Below are positions 33,901 to 45,594 of a DNA stretch of 64,000 nucleotides, piece after piece. Both the position numbers and the translations under genes were made by a program. The stretch is from Marsupella aquatica (Eukaryota > Marchantiophyta), in assembly GCA_973895155.1 (NCBI GenBank), contig OZ316892.1, positions 22,568,001 through 22,632,000 on the forward strand. The letters run 5' to 3'. The notes beneath the pieces are model-generated. The model was not told the DNA's origin. It did no database searches and saw nothing but the letters and a program-made list of their open reading frames with translations. Each line of letters opens with the position of its first letter. Within the stretch, counting starts at the first letter, position 1.

Positions 33901-36900
33901 CCCACTGGCAGTTTTTGTTCCGCATCAAGGGCAACCAGTGAATTTTGTTTCCTTCGTTTCGGCTCCACGGCGTCCCGATCATACAGTCCTTGTTACTGCG
34001 GTAAGTACAGGACGGTAGTTCATAGCCCGAGTTGTAGAAATGGTATGGTGTCCAATTGATGAGATTTCCATTGCCACAGCGATGGGAAGCCATTGCCATG
34101 ATTTCTTGCTTCAGTTTCTATTTTATTCCTCTATTTGGGTTTCATATAGCGACATACTTGGTATCCAGTGTTACCGTTGCTGTTACCCTGTTGTTTCAAA
34201 TAGTCCTAATATGGTCCTTTGCTGTCTCATGTTTGTCAGGGTCCTTTCAACCGGGAGCTCAAGTTATGGGCACAGTCTACTTTGGATGGACCACCTGCGA
34301 GATCTGGTGCTGGCAATTGGCATCCTATACAAACTTTAGAGCTTAAGAGTTCATCTACAGACGGAAGATTAGAGAAAGCGTTCTTTAACCAGGTCCTGGT
34401 TGTCCCAAGAGCAAGTCTGGTAATTCTTGCAAACGCAAAAAGGAAAGCAATATATGTGGTGCATCTGGAGTTTGGATCTACTGCTGCAGCTACTCAAATG
34501 GATTACCTTGCTGAGTTCTCCGTGACAATGCCTATTCTAAGCTTGACAGCAACCAGTGAAGGTGTGTCTGATGGGGATGGTACGGTACAAGTCTATTGCG
34601 TTCAAACTCAGGCTATTCAGCAGTATGCACTCGAGTTAAGTCAATGTTTACGTCCCCCAGAAGAAGTGGTTGGAAAGGCCCTGCTTGAATCACAAGTGAC
34701 TAGTCAAGTGTCCGCTCAATCCTTCACTGCAGTCGATGGTGGCTACTCCACCAGTGTGAGTGAATTAACATCCGTGTCGACATCAACTGCGAGCGTTGTG
34801 ACTGTGGGTCCAAGTATCACTGCTCCGGGCGTTCCTCCTGGGATTTCGTTAGAACGGGCTGGTTCTTATGAACAGACAATATCATCCGAAACTACTAAGG
34901 TAGGGGCTGAGTTGAAGGCAACAGTGACACACCACTCTGTGGAAGTGGAGGAATCGGAGGGTATCGACTCGTTAAGCGCCCTTAGTAGATATAGTGAGTC
35001 ACCTTCATCTCATGTGCGGCCTGTTAGTCCAGCACAGGTTCCATCCTTCTTGAAAAGGCAAACTCAGGTAGAAAGCCCAACCAAGGTCTCGGACGATGGA
35101 TACGTTCTAGTTTCAACAGGCTCGGGAGGTGCTCTAGAGCAGCCTGAGGCTGCCCATGCCCCGGTAAAAGAGCAGCCAGAATTGGAGTCCGTGCTAGGGG
35201 ATATTGGAGGATTAAGTTCTGCTTCGACTGGCTCTCACGGCGGAGAGAACGTGTTTGAGAAAGACGAGGAAGTCCCGGCAGCATCATCAAGTAGTAAGGC
35301 ACCCAGCACAACCCAGCAGCAATCTTCTGCAGGTCCTGTTCACCTCCTTTCTCCAACAGAACTAATGAATATGGTTGCCCGCTCCAAGGCGACAGAAGCA
35401 GATACCATTGCACCTCCTCCTCTGGCTCCTGTAGCAAAAGAGCCGAGCAAACTTGAAGTGAGTGCGGAGGAGGAGGTCCCTGGCCCTGAGCTGGATGTTT
35501 TACGAAAAATGCCCAATGTTGTGACGGACAATGATGTTGCCCAGTCAGATACAGTAGGTGGGAAGGATGGAGGAGGGTTTGATGACAAGCCTAGTGCTTT
35601 GCTGGATGTCAAGGACAAGAATCTAGTGAACACGAGTTTGGAGTACAGTAATAAAGAGTTCAGTTGGGATGGAAGTAGCTCTGGAACTAATTTTGTTGAA
35701 GCTAGTGCTGCAGACGAAGTACACCAAGTTGAGGATGGAGAGGCTGTTGATGAGCGGGAACTATTGCCAAGTTCACCTGCAGAAGAGGTTTTAGATCTTG
35801 TAAAGGAAGTTGGTCCCAAAGTTGGGGAAGCAGCTTCAGTTACTGCGACACCAGTCCAATCCCCTGCCGTGACAAAGGGAAGGAAGAACAAAAACAAGAC
35901 AAATGTCGGCGGTGTTGCGATCCCTGCGGTTGCTTCTGTTCCTCTCCCAGTACCGTTCCCGACCATGCCTTCTGCTTCTGAAGGGGAAACCTCTAGTACG
36001 AATGTACCTGTGGCAGATCTTGGTTTCGGTTACCAAATCGCAACAATGCAAGAATCTCTGAATCAGGTTAGCAGTGGTGGTCCTTATCGCTTTCAGCTAT
36101 GTTAGGCTTTTCTTCTCCCTAGGACGGGCACGGTAGCACCATATAGATTACTACTGCAACAGTGCTGTGACCGGACGTTGTCAGTTGTTGCACCGATCGA
36201 GTATGTTGGACGGCATTCTTGCCAATTAAAATTGTCTGTATTTGGTTGTGTGGCAGTTGGTAGCCATGCAGAAAGAACTGCAGAAGCAGATGACAGTGAT
36301 GGTAGCTGTCCCTGTTGCTAAGGAAGGAAAGCGTATGGAGGGCGCTCTTGGTCAACGCATGGAGAAGTTGTTGAAAGCCCATCTGGATGCTATGTGGGCG
36401 CGTATTCAAGAGGAGAGTGTGAAGCGGGATAAACTAGAACGGGAGCGTGTGCAACAATTGACGACAATGCTTTCTAATTCTTTCACAAAAGATATACCAG
36501 CTGCATTAGAGCGAGTTTTTAAAAAGGAGTTCACCTCCATTGGACCAGTCATTGCTCGTCTGGTGACCCCGAGTGTCGAAAAGACTACGATGACTGCTAT
36601 AACGGATGCATTCCAGGTGAATTCTACTTTCTAGATGTCCATTTGGAGAAGTCCTGTCAATGCCTTATATGACAACAATCATTGAATTGGTATTTTCCTT
36701 GGTCGGTCCATTAGTGATAACATAAGATGTGGGAACGATCAGGCTAGAGTTGCGTTGTGAGTTGGGTATGTATTGGTCTTACTGCTTGTATGTGTGTAGA
36801 TTAATCTATTTCTTGAGATCTTTGTAATTAAGTTGGTTTGCGTCAAAATAGACTTATGCTGAACCCAAGACTTGTTCGAGCCAACTGAATCACATGCACA

Positions 36901-39191
36901 GATCTGAGAATTTCTTCGCGACCTCATCTGATGAGTGGATGTCTGTTTCACTCGTTATGCACAGAAGGGCTTGGTAGAGAAAGTTATTCCTCAGTTAGAG
37001 AAGCAGGTCGCCACAAAGCTCGAAACTGCTGTCACACGGCAACTGCAAGGCCAACTGCAGCAGTCCTTGAGACCAGCATTACAGGTGTGGATTTTGTCCC
37101 TGAGTCGAATTTTGGACTGGAGAATGCAGTGTGAAAAGATAGACAAATACGAACACATGGTTGAAACTGTTGTCATCCGAAAATCAGTGGTTGCAAACAT
37201 AGTTAGAGTATGGCAAATGTGGTCAAGAAGCGGACGGTACGGCCATCGCAAGACACTAAGATGCCGTGACGTTAATTGAAAATTGTGTAAAGTTCGCTGT
37301 TATGAAACCTAAGCCAAGCTTTTTGTGCGTTGAATTCCCCGCAGGAAGCACTTCGGACATCCTTTGAGACGTCAGTGATACCTGGCTTCGAGCGGGCATG
37401 TCAAGCTATGTTTGAACAGGTGGATGCCAACTTCCAACGGGGATTGGCAGAGCACACATCAAATGCTCAGCAACACTATGAAGCGTCTCACTCTGCCCTA
37501 GCTGCCACTCTTCAGGTTTGGTTCTTTTGGCAGACTTCTCTTTGTGGGTTCCAGATATCCATTAAAGATGTGCTGACATGGATCAGGGAGCTAAAATTAG
37601 GCAGACAACTATAAGTGCGGTCATTGGTGATCAGTTTGTCCTTGGTAGGCGGATCCAGGGGTTCTGCCTTTGTGAGTCATTCTCGATGGTGCAGCAGAAT
37701 GCTGGATCGTGGTCTCTAATCCAGCTTCAATATGTGGGATGTTAACATCCCTTCTGGTATTCTTCTGGGTATATTCCAACACCAGCCTGCTTGTTATGGT
37801 GCAGGATACTATGATGTCAGCGTCAGCCTTGGCATCGTCATTGAAGGGTGAGTTGACTGAAGGTCAACGCAAGTTGATAGCTCTTGCAGAGAATGCAGGT
37901 GCCACTGCTGCACGAGTATCCTTGACGTCTGTCAAGCAGAGCAATGGTGGTCTTCCAGATAAGGTTTGAATTAGTTTTCTACTCTGTTCTCAAATTTATT
38001 CCCTTTGAATTTAAACCGGTACTGTAGACTATGCACAATTTAGTGGTCCATGGAATGTGTAATCCATAGAAGTTGAAGTGTTTCCATTTGAAAAATGGCC
38101 GTCACCTGGAAGCCTTGTATGAGTTTCTGCTGGATGAGGTAGGCATCCTCTATCAGCGACCTGTGGTCAGGTGAAGCTCAAATTTGCTTCTTATCTTCAT
38201 TTGAAAGATACTGATGTTTTGTCTGAAATCTGAAGATCTGCAGTGGGGTAAAGATAGTTTCGTTAATGCGGTTGTATTTACGATTTGTAGGTCATATCCT
38301 TACAACACTTGGAGGAATCTCTTGACCCTACTATTGAGTTGTCAAGACTGGTTAGTGAACGAAAACTGGAGGAGGCATTCAACAAGGCGCTGTCCCTGAG
38401 TGATGTTGCCATAGTTTCCTGGCTCTGCACCCAGGTATTCGAAGCACGACGTCCCAATCTCACTGTGATAGTATTTTTACAGAGCTTGATGTTGTGATGG
38501 AAATCGATAGCAGAAGTGGAAATTACTTATTAGTCTGGTTAATGAAACATCGTGGAATTCTGTCCAGGAAGTAAGTTCCAGAGTTAATAAGAAAATACAG
38601 AGCGTTTGAAAATTTTGATGCGGGATGGCTGTCATCAACTAGATGGTGGCGTCATTTTAATCAGAATCAATTTTCGCTGTTATTGCTGTCGATCGTAGTC
38701 CCACGGTGGTGGTGGTTTCAGTAGAGGTCACCTATTATTGAGAAAACAAACTTATGTCAAAGCGTTGAATAAAATACTATAGTGAAGTTCCTAATGATGG
38801 TACTCTCGCTTAGTAGATTTCTTCAATGATATTTACAACGGTAGTTTTGATTTATGGAACTGACTTGTGGGTTAAAATTCAGGTGGATGTCAAAGCACTT
38901 TTCGCAGCAACTCCTCTGCCACTAAGTCAAGGAGTCCTCCTGTCGTTAGTCCAGCAATTGGGGTGCGACCTTGGTAAAGACACGGGCCATAAATTGGAAT
39001 GGATTAGGGAGGGAGCCTTGGCTTTGAACCCGAAGGATCCAGTCCTTGCTCCTCATATGCGTCCGTTCCTAGAGCAGCTATATCAAAACCTGCACCGACA
39101 AATGCAACTGACAACAAGTGGCGGTGAACTTACAAACTCGATGCGGCTAGTTCTACATGTTGTGAACTCGTTGCTAACAGCATGCAAGTGA
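30903..39191 (+). CDS. EDC4: Enhancer of mRNA-decapping protein 4 / VARICOSE
   Basis: Scaffold of the cytoplasmic mRNA-decapping complex in P-bodies, joining DCP1/DCP2 and 5'-3' decay. Twelve coding exons by frame and splice signals: 30903-31985, 32116-32165, 32821-32974, 33382-33609, 33875-34000, 34240-36066, 36257-36616, 36965-37084, 37345-37515, 37805-37963, 38291-38434, 38883-39191. Total 1,576 aa, near the size of plant VCS. The start at 30903 fits because the product opens with FDIQNFFK soon after Met, as in Arabidopsis. Residues 1-270 are Pro/Ser/Gln-rich. A WD40 region runs from about 300 to 690 ([21 protein letters not shown]). A Ser-rich linker carries the conserved [15 protein letters not shown]. 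The helical C-terminal domain begins near 1157 ([16 protein letters not shown]) and ends in NSLLTACK. Intron 1 uses a GC donor. All phases join in frame. Confidence 0.95.
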
Positions 39192-39486
39192 TCTTTAGCA
39201 TAGTGGGTAGCTTTAGTTGTGAAGAAGAGTTTACCAAAGCTTAGCAACACAGGTAGACTAGTTGGCAGTTCGGGCATCCCTTTCTTGAAGGGGATCCCTC
39301 TTTTGGGGTATCTTTCAGGTTGTGCCAGACAAGAACCATGATTGGAAACCACTCTGTACAGTTACAAGTGAATATGTGTATCAAAAGGCCTATGTAGTGA
39401 AACTGTAGAATTTGGAAGAAACTTTTCCTGGTTGGGTAACATTGAGCTTCATTGTATCAATTTTGGAAACTTCTGTCGTCATGAGA

Positions 39487-39661
39487 TGCTTTTGTACCTT
39501 GTTACCTGTATATGAGCTTTACTTTCTCATCCTTCTCAACCTAAAGATCTCCAATTGTTGAATGTAATATCCACTGCTTTTGTACCTTGTTACCCTTATA
39601 TGAGCTTTACTTTCTCATCCTTATTAACCTAAACATCTCCAGTTGTTGAATGTAATATGCA
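39487..39661. repeat. 88-bp tandem duplication in the probable 3'UTR or terminator of EDC4
   Basis: Copies at 39487-39574 and 39575-39661, about 90% identical, each starting TGCTTTTGTACCTTGTTACC and ending in TTGTTGAATGTAATAT. TTGTA and TGTAA strings resemble plant far-upstream polyadenylation elements, so the duplication may give two poly(A) regions. Confidence 0.85.
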
Positions 39662-39690
39662 CAGCCTTGAATGGTTTTTATGATTTATGA

Positions 39691-39905
39691 GGCCCTATGC
39701 CAGTGTTTTGCATTGTGCAAGAAGGGTCGACCCATAGGAAGTGGGGCCAGGGTATTTATGGGGCAGGGGAAGCACATATGTACCATGGGTGCATATTTCC
39801 TTTATCAATAGTTAGTAAACAGCTAATCGAATCAAGGGGAAGCACATATGTGCCAGGGGGCACATTTCCTTTATCAATAGTCAGAGTAAACAGTTAATTG
39901 AATCC
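39691..39905 (+). repeat. Dispersed SINE-like repeat, copy 2, with partial internal duplication
   Basis: Bases 39691-39812 match the minus strand of 22445-22570. The part from GGGGAAGCACATATGTACC (about 39767) to the following AATCGAATCAA is repeated at about 39837-39905 (GGGGAAGCACATATGTGCC). Confidence 0.65.
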
Positions 39906-39966
39906 AAGCTAAACCACCCGTTGTGGATCTTTCCTGCCTAGGAGTAGTTTTTTGTAATTGAATCCA

Positions 39967-40122
39967 ATGGCTGTGGATTTTTACTGCCCAGGAGGTTTTT
40001 TGTATTGGGACAAAGGCAAAATAAAAAGGTGGGATCCAGATTGCATGGCTGTGGATTTTTACTGCCCAGGAGGTTTTTTGTATTGGGACAAAGGCAAAAT
40101 AAAAAGGTGGGATCCAGATTGC
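39967..40122. repeat. Perfect 78-bp tandem duplication
   Basis: Copies 39967-40044 and 40045-40122 are identical by eye. A diverged part-copy precedes them (TTGTGGATCTTTCCTGCC at about 39920). The unit length is a multiple of three, so the duplicated open frame stays open; that is a consequence, not evidence of coding. Confidence 0.95.
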
Positions 40123-40447
40123 GTGCTCACTATTATAGCTGTAGATGGTCCTTGGAGTGACAGACTGCTTGATCACTTATGGACCTCTGGGTCATCTTTG
40201 TGTTTTCCGACCTTAAGACCTGTGAAGCCTAATCAATTTCGACACCTTGACCATGCAACATCGTACTGTTATCGAATTTTGAACGCACGGAATGACTTGA
40301 GATCTAAGATCCCAGGAACGTGTCCAGTAGGTTTTGCATCTTCCACCTTGTGACCGTGTTAGGGCAACATGAAATCGCATCTAGTCGCCTGGCTGACCCT
40401 AGAGATAGACATGAAACTAGAGGCAGAGGTCAAATGGCTTCATTTTC

Positions 40448-40575
40448 AGGTGAAGTGCGAGTTAAATGCGTATCTAGCACCTATGGGGTAGAAAGTAGTG
40501 GAAGAGAATACAGGTGAAATGTGAGGTGAAATGCATATCTAGAACCTATGGCGTAGAAATTAGTGGAAGAGGAGA
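40448..40575. repeat. 64-bp imperfect tandem duplication
   Basis: AGGTGAAGTGCGAG...ATCTAGCACCTATGGGGTAG is followed by AGGTGAAATGTGAG...ATCTAGAACCTATGGCGTAG. Confidence 0.85.
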
Positions 40576-40585
40576 TGTATCGCTA

Positions 40586-40673
40586 TGTGTATATTCTTTT
40601 CCTTTGCCTTTCTACCACGGAACACATATACCCTTTGTGTATTACTTTTCTTTGCCATTCTACCACGGAACCC
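40586..40673. repeat. Imperfect tandem duplication of about 50 bp
   Basis: TGTGTATATTCTTTTCC...CTACCACGGAACAC then TGTGTATTACTTTTC...CTACCACGGAACCC. Confidence 0.8.
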
Positions 40674-40686
40674 AAGCAGCCTGGCC

Positions 40687-40880
40687 TGGGGATTCTCAAA
40701 TTTGAATGAGAATAAGGTAAGATGCAATTTGGAGGCCTGAATATTCTCAAATTTGAATGAAAATACAAGTAAGATGCAATTTGGGGTCTGGTCTCGGGCT
40801 TATCAAATTTGAATGAGAATATAGGTAAGATGCAATTTGGGGCCTGGGGATTCTCAAATTTGAATGAGAATACATGTAAG
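40687..40880. repeat. Four-copy minisatellite, unit about 54 bp
   Basis: Each unit contains ATCAAATTTGAATGA or TCTCAAATTTGAATGAGAAT, then GTAAGATGCAATTTGG, with the fourth copy fading at ACATGTAAGATACATG. Confidence 0.9.
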
Positions 40881-40966
40881 ATACATGTGGCAAACCTTTA
40901 CACATGACAATTTTGCAGTGTGAAAGTGAGGTGAAGGATTCAAAAATTCACTTGGGGCTTCTGCTT

Positions 40967-41064
40967 GGTAACTCATCCCCACTTGGGGGTATTGGGCTGT
41001 AACCCCCTCAAGCTCACCTCCCATAGGGAATACATCCCATTACCCCTCTTGGGGATGGGTTACC
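40967..41064. repeat. Inverted repeat with 22-bp arms
   Basis: GGTAACTCATCCCCACTTGG (start 40967) pairs with CTCTTGGGGATGGGTTACC (end 41064), with about three mismatches, enclosing roughly 54 bp rich in GGGGGT/ACCCCC that can pair again. Confidence 0.75.
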
Positions 41065-41678
41065 ACACAAAAAATAATGTCTCATATGGTGCATGTGCAT
41101 GAAAGTATAGGAAGAGGTCATCTAGAGGTCACTTATGACAAAGTTTGAAGTGAGCTTTCGGTAGCTAAACATGAAAGTAAAGAAAGAGCCGGGATGCACG
41201 GCTGATGCCTGTTCCTTTCCAACGCAAGAGGTTGTGCCCCTAAACCCAATGCCTTTGCTACAGGTTGTGCCCAAAAGCCTTGTGCCTCAAAAGAGGGATG
41301 CCGCTAGTTCTGCTACAGTAACAGTGCCATTTATATTATGAATTTAAATAAGGCAAGGGGAACTGGTAAGAGAGTCCACTTGGGCAGAACAGAAACAATT
41401 GAGATCTATTGAGATCTACCTTCTTGGGAGTACTGAGTAAAGAGTAAATGTGCAACAAAAGTGCAAGTCTCATGGGAGGCAAGTAGGGTACCTCATCAGC
41501 TGGTGGGGGTTATCAAAAGTTCAAAAACTAGGACAGTTTGTTTCCCTACGTGTCTCTGTATCATTACCTAGCCAAACGAGGCTCTAGGCAGCCAACAATG
41601 CTCTATGTCCATGATAAAGAAAAATAATTGTGGGAAACGTGTTAATCAGCCATGACAAGTCTTACAAGCCCCTTTCAA
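41065..41678. other. Intergenic, nothing recognised
   Basis: No gene supported. AATTGAGATCTATTGAGATC at about 41397 is a small direct repeat. Confidence 0.45.
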
Positions 41679-42220
41679 GAGCTTAACTGGTAGAGTATTT
41701 TTGTAAAGACAACTAATCATGTTCAACTAATCATGTCAAGGTGAGTCCTAGTCCCAATGCACGCACTCATTCACATGGCCCTCACAATGTATAATGACTT
41801 CCAGCATATCCCTGCGATGATGACCGCTGCATACTGCATCCATTTTGCAACAATGTACCCATTTGCGAACACAGCTAGTCACGCTCGATGCCTTGAGTAA
41901 TGGGAGCAGTCATGGTAATTCCCAGTCCTGATTGCACAAACTCAGTCACAGAGGCCCTTTATGATGACATACCACAAAGCGTTGTGTACCCCCCGCAATG
42001 ACAACCTACCATTCATGAACAATTAACCACATTTGACACCTCAAGTGATGGGAAGAGTTGGCAAGTCCCAACCCCAATCATATGCAATCACTCCCATACC
42101 ACCACAATGTATCAAGTACCCCCAAGGACTGCATATTGTGTTGACAAAATCTGTGCATAGTGACCATTTCTGTGATGACATACCATTTGTTAGCACAACT
42201 CATCACTTTGACTCTTAGAA
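41679..42220 (+). repeat. tRNA-like (SINE-derived) unit and about three degenerate tandem copies
   Basis: AGCTTAACTGGTAGAGT at 41680-41696 is close to a tRNA D-arm/A-box. It is followed by TTGTAAAGACAA and by AAGGTGAGTCCTAGTCCCA (41739-41757) in the place of a B-box/T-arm. The latter segment recurs twice in tandem at about 150-bp spacing: GGTAATTCCCAGTCCTGATTG near 41915 and GGCAAGTCCCAACCCCAATC near 42060, each followed by a CA.TCAC/ACTC.CACA block and AATGA(C/T). No intact tRNA. Confidence 0.5.
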
Positions 42221-43240
42221 CAATTAAAAAAAGAAGTTATGGTGATGTTGTGTTGGAAATCAAGATTAGATACATGAGTATAAATTATGTTTTTGTCTAT
42301 CTTTTCCAGGTTTGCGACTTGCTTAGTATGATTGAGGAAAGAAAACCCACAAGTCATGAAGCCTAGATGAAACACTTGTATTTCCCGAGTAAACATAGAG
42401 GAGGAGAAGGCAAAAGAGTTCAAGTGAATGCGTAGCTATGGATGAAGTTCATGGAACATTAGTTGGATTTCTAAATGGCATTGAGTTTCAATTTTGCATT
42501 GTAGATTCATTTTTGTTAATTTGTTATGCATCAATTTGGTGCACAAACTTTATTCTACCCACAATTACCTATGCATCTAAGTGATCATTTATTTTTATGT
42601 CTTAACTAAGTAAGGTCAGACATGGTCAAGGTAATGGATGAGGTCAAGGTGTCCAACATGGCCAAGATGACACTCATGGTCAAGGTGATGGATGTGGTTG
42701 CAGAAAATGTGCCTTCGAGTTTAGGGACACATGGCATGGCACAGCAATGGTGTGGGTCGGGAGTCAAGGGTTGATGGCAGGGAGAGGGAGCAAGTTAGGG
42801 GCTTTTGGTGGAGAAGGCTATCAGTTCAAATAACCCTTTGGATTGTTTAATTGCAAGGAGGGTCTCCTGAGTCCGTGTGATAGATTTCGGACCCATACAT
42901 CATTCGGGAATAAAACTTGACATTGTCCCGACTCCTAGCGTGATAGATTTTAAACTTGCATTGTCTCTACTCCCATATCCCTTCCAGTGCAAGCCGCACC
43001 TGTCCAGATTGCTACAATCGTGTCTGAACTAAAGAGCCCTGATCAACCTCCCCACAGTGACTTTATTATTATCACCTCGTACTATATGCTAGTGTTAGTG
43101 TACAACCTGTACCATGTGGGATCAACAAAATGTTCATCGGTAATCAAGTTAAAATCAGAGATCAACAAGCATTCTTCCGCACCCAACAAGTTCTAGGAAG
43201 CTTACTTTGAGAAAGAAATTTAGCACAGATACGAAGCATA
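42221..43240. other. Intergenic with small duplications
   Basis: CATGGTCAAGGTAATGGATG and CATGGTCAAGGTGATGGATG recur at about 42620 and 42675. TGATAGATTT...ACTTG..CATTGTC..ACTCC recurs at about 42880 and 42941. No gene supported. Confidence 0.45.
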
Positions 43241-43316
43241 ACCTCAGGATCAAACTTTAGAAACAAGTGGCAGACGTGACCTCAGGATCTAACTTTAAAA
43301 GCAACTAGCAGACGTA
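43241..43316. repeat. 38-bp imperfect tandem duplication
   Basis: ACCTCAGGATCAAACTTTAG...GCAGACGT then ACCTCAGGATCTAACTTTAA...GCAGACGT. Confidence 0.85.
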
Positions 43317-43482
43317 AATGTGAAGTAACTGGGTCGCAGCTTGAAGTTTGACCCACCTTTTGCACCTAACAGGACATTTCTCAAATAAAGGAAATATACA
43401 ATATTGCCTCCGCCAATAGACAAGAGGACCAGGACTTTATCACAACTGATGATGGGCATTGGAATACACACTGATGACTCGA

Positions 43483-43686
43483 TCAACAACTGTCCCGAGC
43501 TTCAGCTTTACTTGGCAGGATCTTTACTAAAACCTTCGATCTAGTATAGTCCTTAGGTGCCTTGATGACGGTGGCACACTCTCCAGCGCAAAAGAACTTT
43601 ACAGACATGTAATACTGTTGAAGCAAGTTTTCAGTTCGGTGGACAAATCCCATCATTTTAGCACATTCATAGAAAGCAGTCCTAGT
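43483..43686 (-). other. Short protein-like open frame, unrecognised
   Basis: On the minus strand the frame is open from 43686 to a TGA at 43485-43483, with an ATG at 43656 giving 57 aa. The product begins MMGFVHRTENLLQQYYMSV and ends PSKAEARDSC. Its composition is protein-like. An AG at 43683-43682 could be an acceptor, so this might be a terminal exon or a relic of one. I do not recognise the family and saw no convincing upstream exon. Confidence 0.25.
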
Positions 43687-44095
43687 TTACAAGTAAGGCT
43701 CCAGGTCAGGATATTAGAAAGTACAAAACTGGAAATCTTCAGGCAACATTGCTACGCTTCATCATCAGCAAACCAAAATGGCTGAATACTAGTCCTGGGT
43801 TGTCGAAATCCTCGTGATGCGGATGCAATGCTCACACTTTCGAGTCCTTGACTTGGCTGGAGAGTGACTCAGCTCCTTCCATTGCACCTTGGCCCTTCTG
43901 CAGTGGGTGGCAACTCGAAGCCAGTTTAGCAAACCAAAATTCAGCTTAAAGATAACTAAAATTACATTTTCCAAATACGCATAAAATTCAGTTCATACTG
44001 ATACTGAAGGCCGTGGAGTGCACACAACTATATTTACTCATAGATATTGAAGAAAATAACTTAATTAAACCCCAAGTCTGAAACATCCACCGGAT

Positions 44096-44284
44096 CCAGC
44101 CAATGGAAAACTTCCTCCAAAATTAGAAGACAACTGAATACATTGGTTTGATTCTTGCTCCACAATTTTCTTGCATTATAAACAACAAGTTCTCCAGCCA
44201 ATGGAAAACTTCCTCCAAAATTAGAAGACAATTGAATACATTAGTTTGATTCTTGCGCCAATTTCTTGCATTATAAACAACCAG
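44096..44284. repeat. 98-bp tandem duplication
   Basis: Copies start at 44096 and 44194 with CCAGCCAATGGAAAACTTCC and run through CTTGCATTATAAACAAC, with a few differences and a short deletion in copy two. Confidence 0.9.
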
Positions 44285-45594
44285 TTAATTGACAAAAACC
44301 TTTTTAAGAGCCTCTAGGAAGGAAACAGAGACATGGTCCTAAGCTCTCCGTATCAGACAAATTGCAATTGCAATATCCTGGGGTGTAGATGACTAGTATA
44401 ACGACACTCCATTACACAAAAGTGAAAACCTATCCGCAATCCTTATTTGACATCATCAGCTCATTACATATGAAGTTCAGGGACATGTGCACAGAGGTAA
44501 TTAAGGGTCAACCGAAAAGGAGATCACACATAAGACGAACCAAATGGGTCCCAAACAGAGAATTACGGAGTCAAGAGAGACGTGTGCACGGCGAAAAGTA
44601 CGTCAGGCTGCCACAAGCATTAAATTCTGAGAAATCCCTAGAGCTAGTCGAGGCTCAAACAAAAGACAGGCCACGTCATATGGGTACATGAAGTAGGAGC
44701 TCAAAGAATAAGTCCCCTTACTCCAGAATAAAACTTCAGCAAACTGGTCATCTCAAAATGTCGATCGTGGGTGACAGACTATCTCTTACCACAGAATCAA
44801 ACAGTCTGAAAGGCTGTAGACATATGCACCAGCAATATGTTCCACAGCTCAATACTCAGTGGTAGAAAACCCACCTGAAATTCGGTTTGGACGACAAAAG
44901 GACTTCTGGAATGTGGGCAAAAAGATCTGAATATCACACTGTGCTTGACAATCACCTGAGGTGTCTGAAACCCAGATCCAAAAAATAAACATTAACAAAA
45001 CCTGGAGTACATAAACTCATGCTCACCGCCACATGCCATGTTTACTACAGAGAAGATAACATTTCTAAAGGCGTTCAGCATACCATGCCTGTAGAACATA
45101 AAGGCAGTTTTGGTAGCAAGGGCTTGCAGTAAGCTACACTCACAATTGTGATGCGTGCATGCTGCATCTACCGAATTAAGAGCCGGAGGCCTGACATACA
45201 ACGAAGTAGCACACAACTAATGTCCAGGGACTACAATATTGATGATCTATGGAAAACAGAGCTACCCATCTTTAACACTCGGCTTCTGTGAGAAAAAAAA
45301 GGAGGCATACTCCTGCGATGGAGTAGCTTTAACACCTCAGTCCACTAGTATGTTTGTATGATGAGAGCCCATTGGTCCCTCTGTCCACCCTTGCTTCCCC
45401 TATCCAGGGGAGGCACTAAGGATCTGTGTCAAAACTACGGGAAAAATGGCGACACTTACACAATCCACGCAACTCGGTACAAATTAGTCCCCAGTAGAGT
45501 GATTTCTGCTAAACAGCTCCACCAGAGGGTTTCCATTTGGATGTAGCCATGGAGTTGAATTATGAAAAAAGACGATCAGTTGGCGCAAAACCTT
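44285..45594 (-). other. 3' flank of the BAT2_N gene
   Basis: Part must be the 3'UTR of the gene ending at 45595. A 74-codon frame at 45216-44992 on the minus strand has no family I know. Poly(A) site not placed. Confidence 0.35.

Noticed and set aside
41679-41757. A functional tRNA gene
   Set aside because: The D-arm matches but the anticodon arm and T-arm do not fold; no intact acceptor stem.
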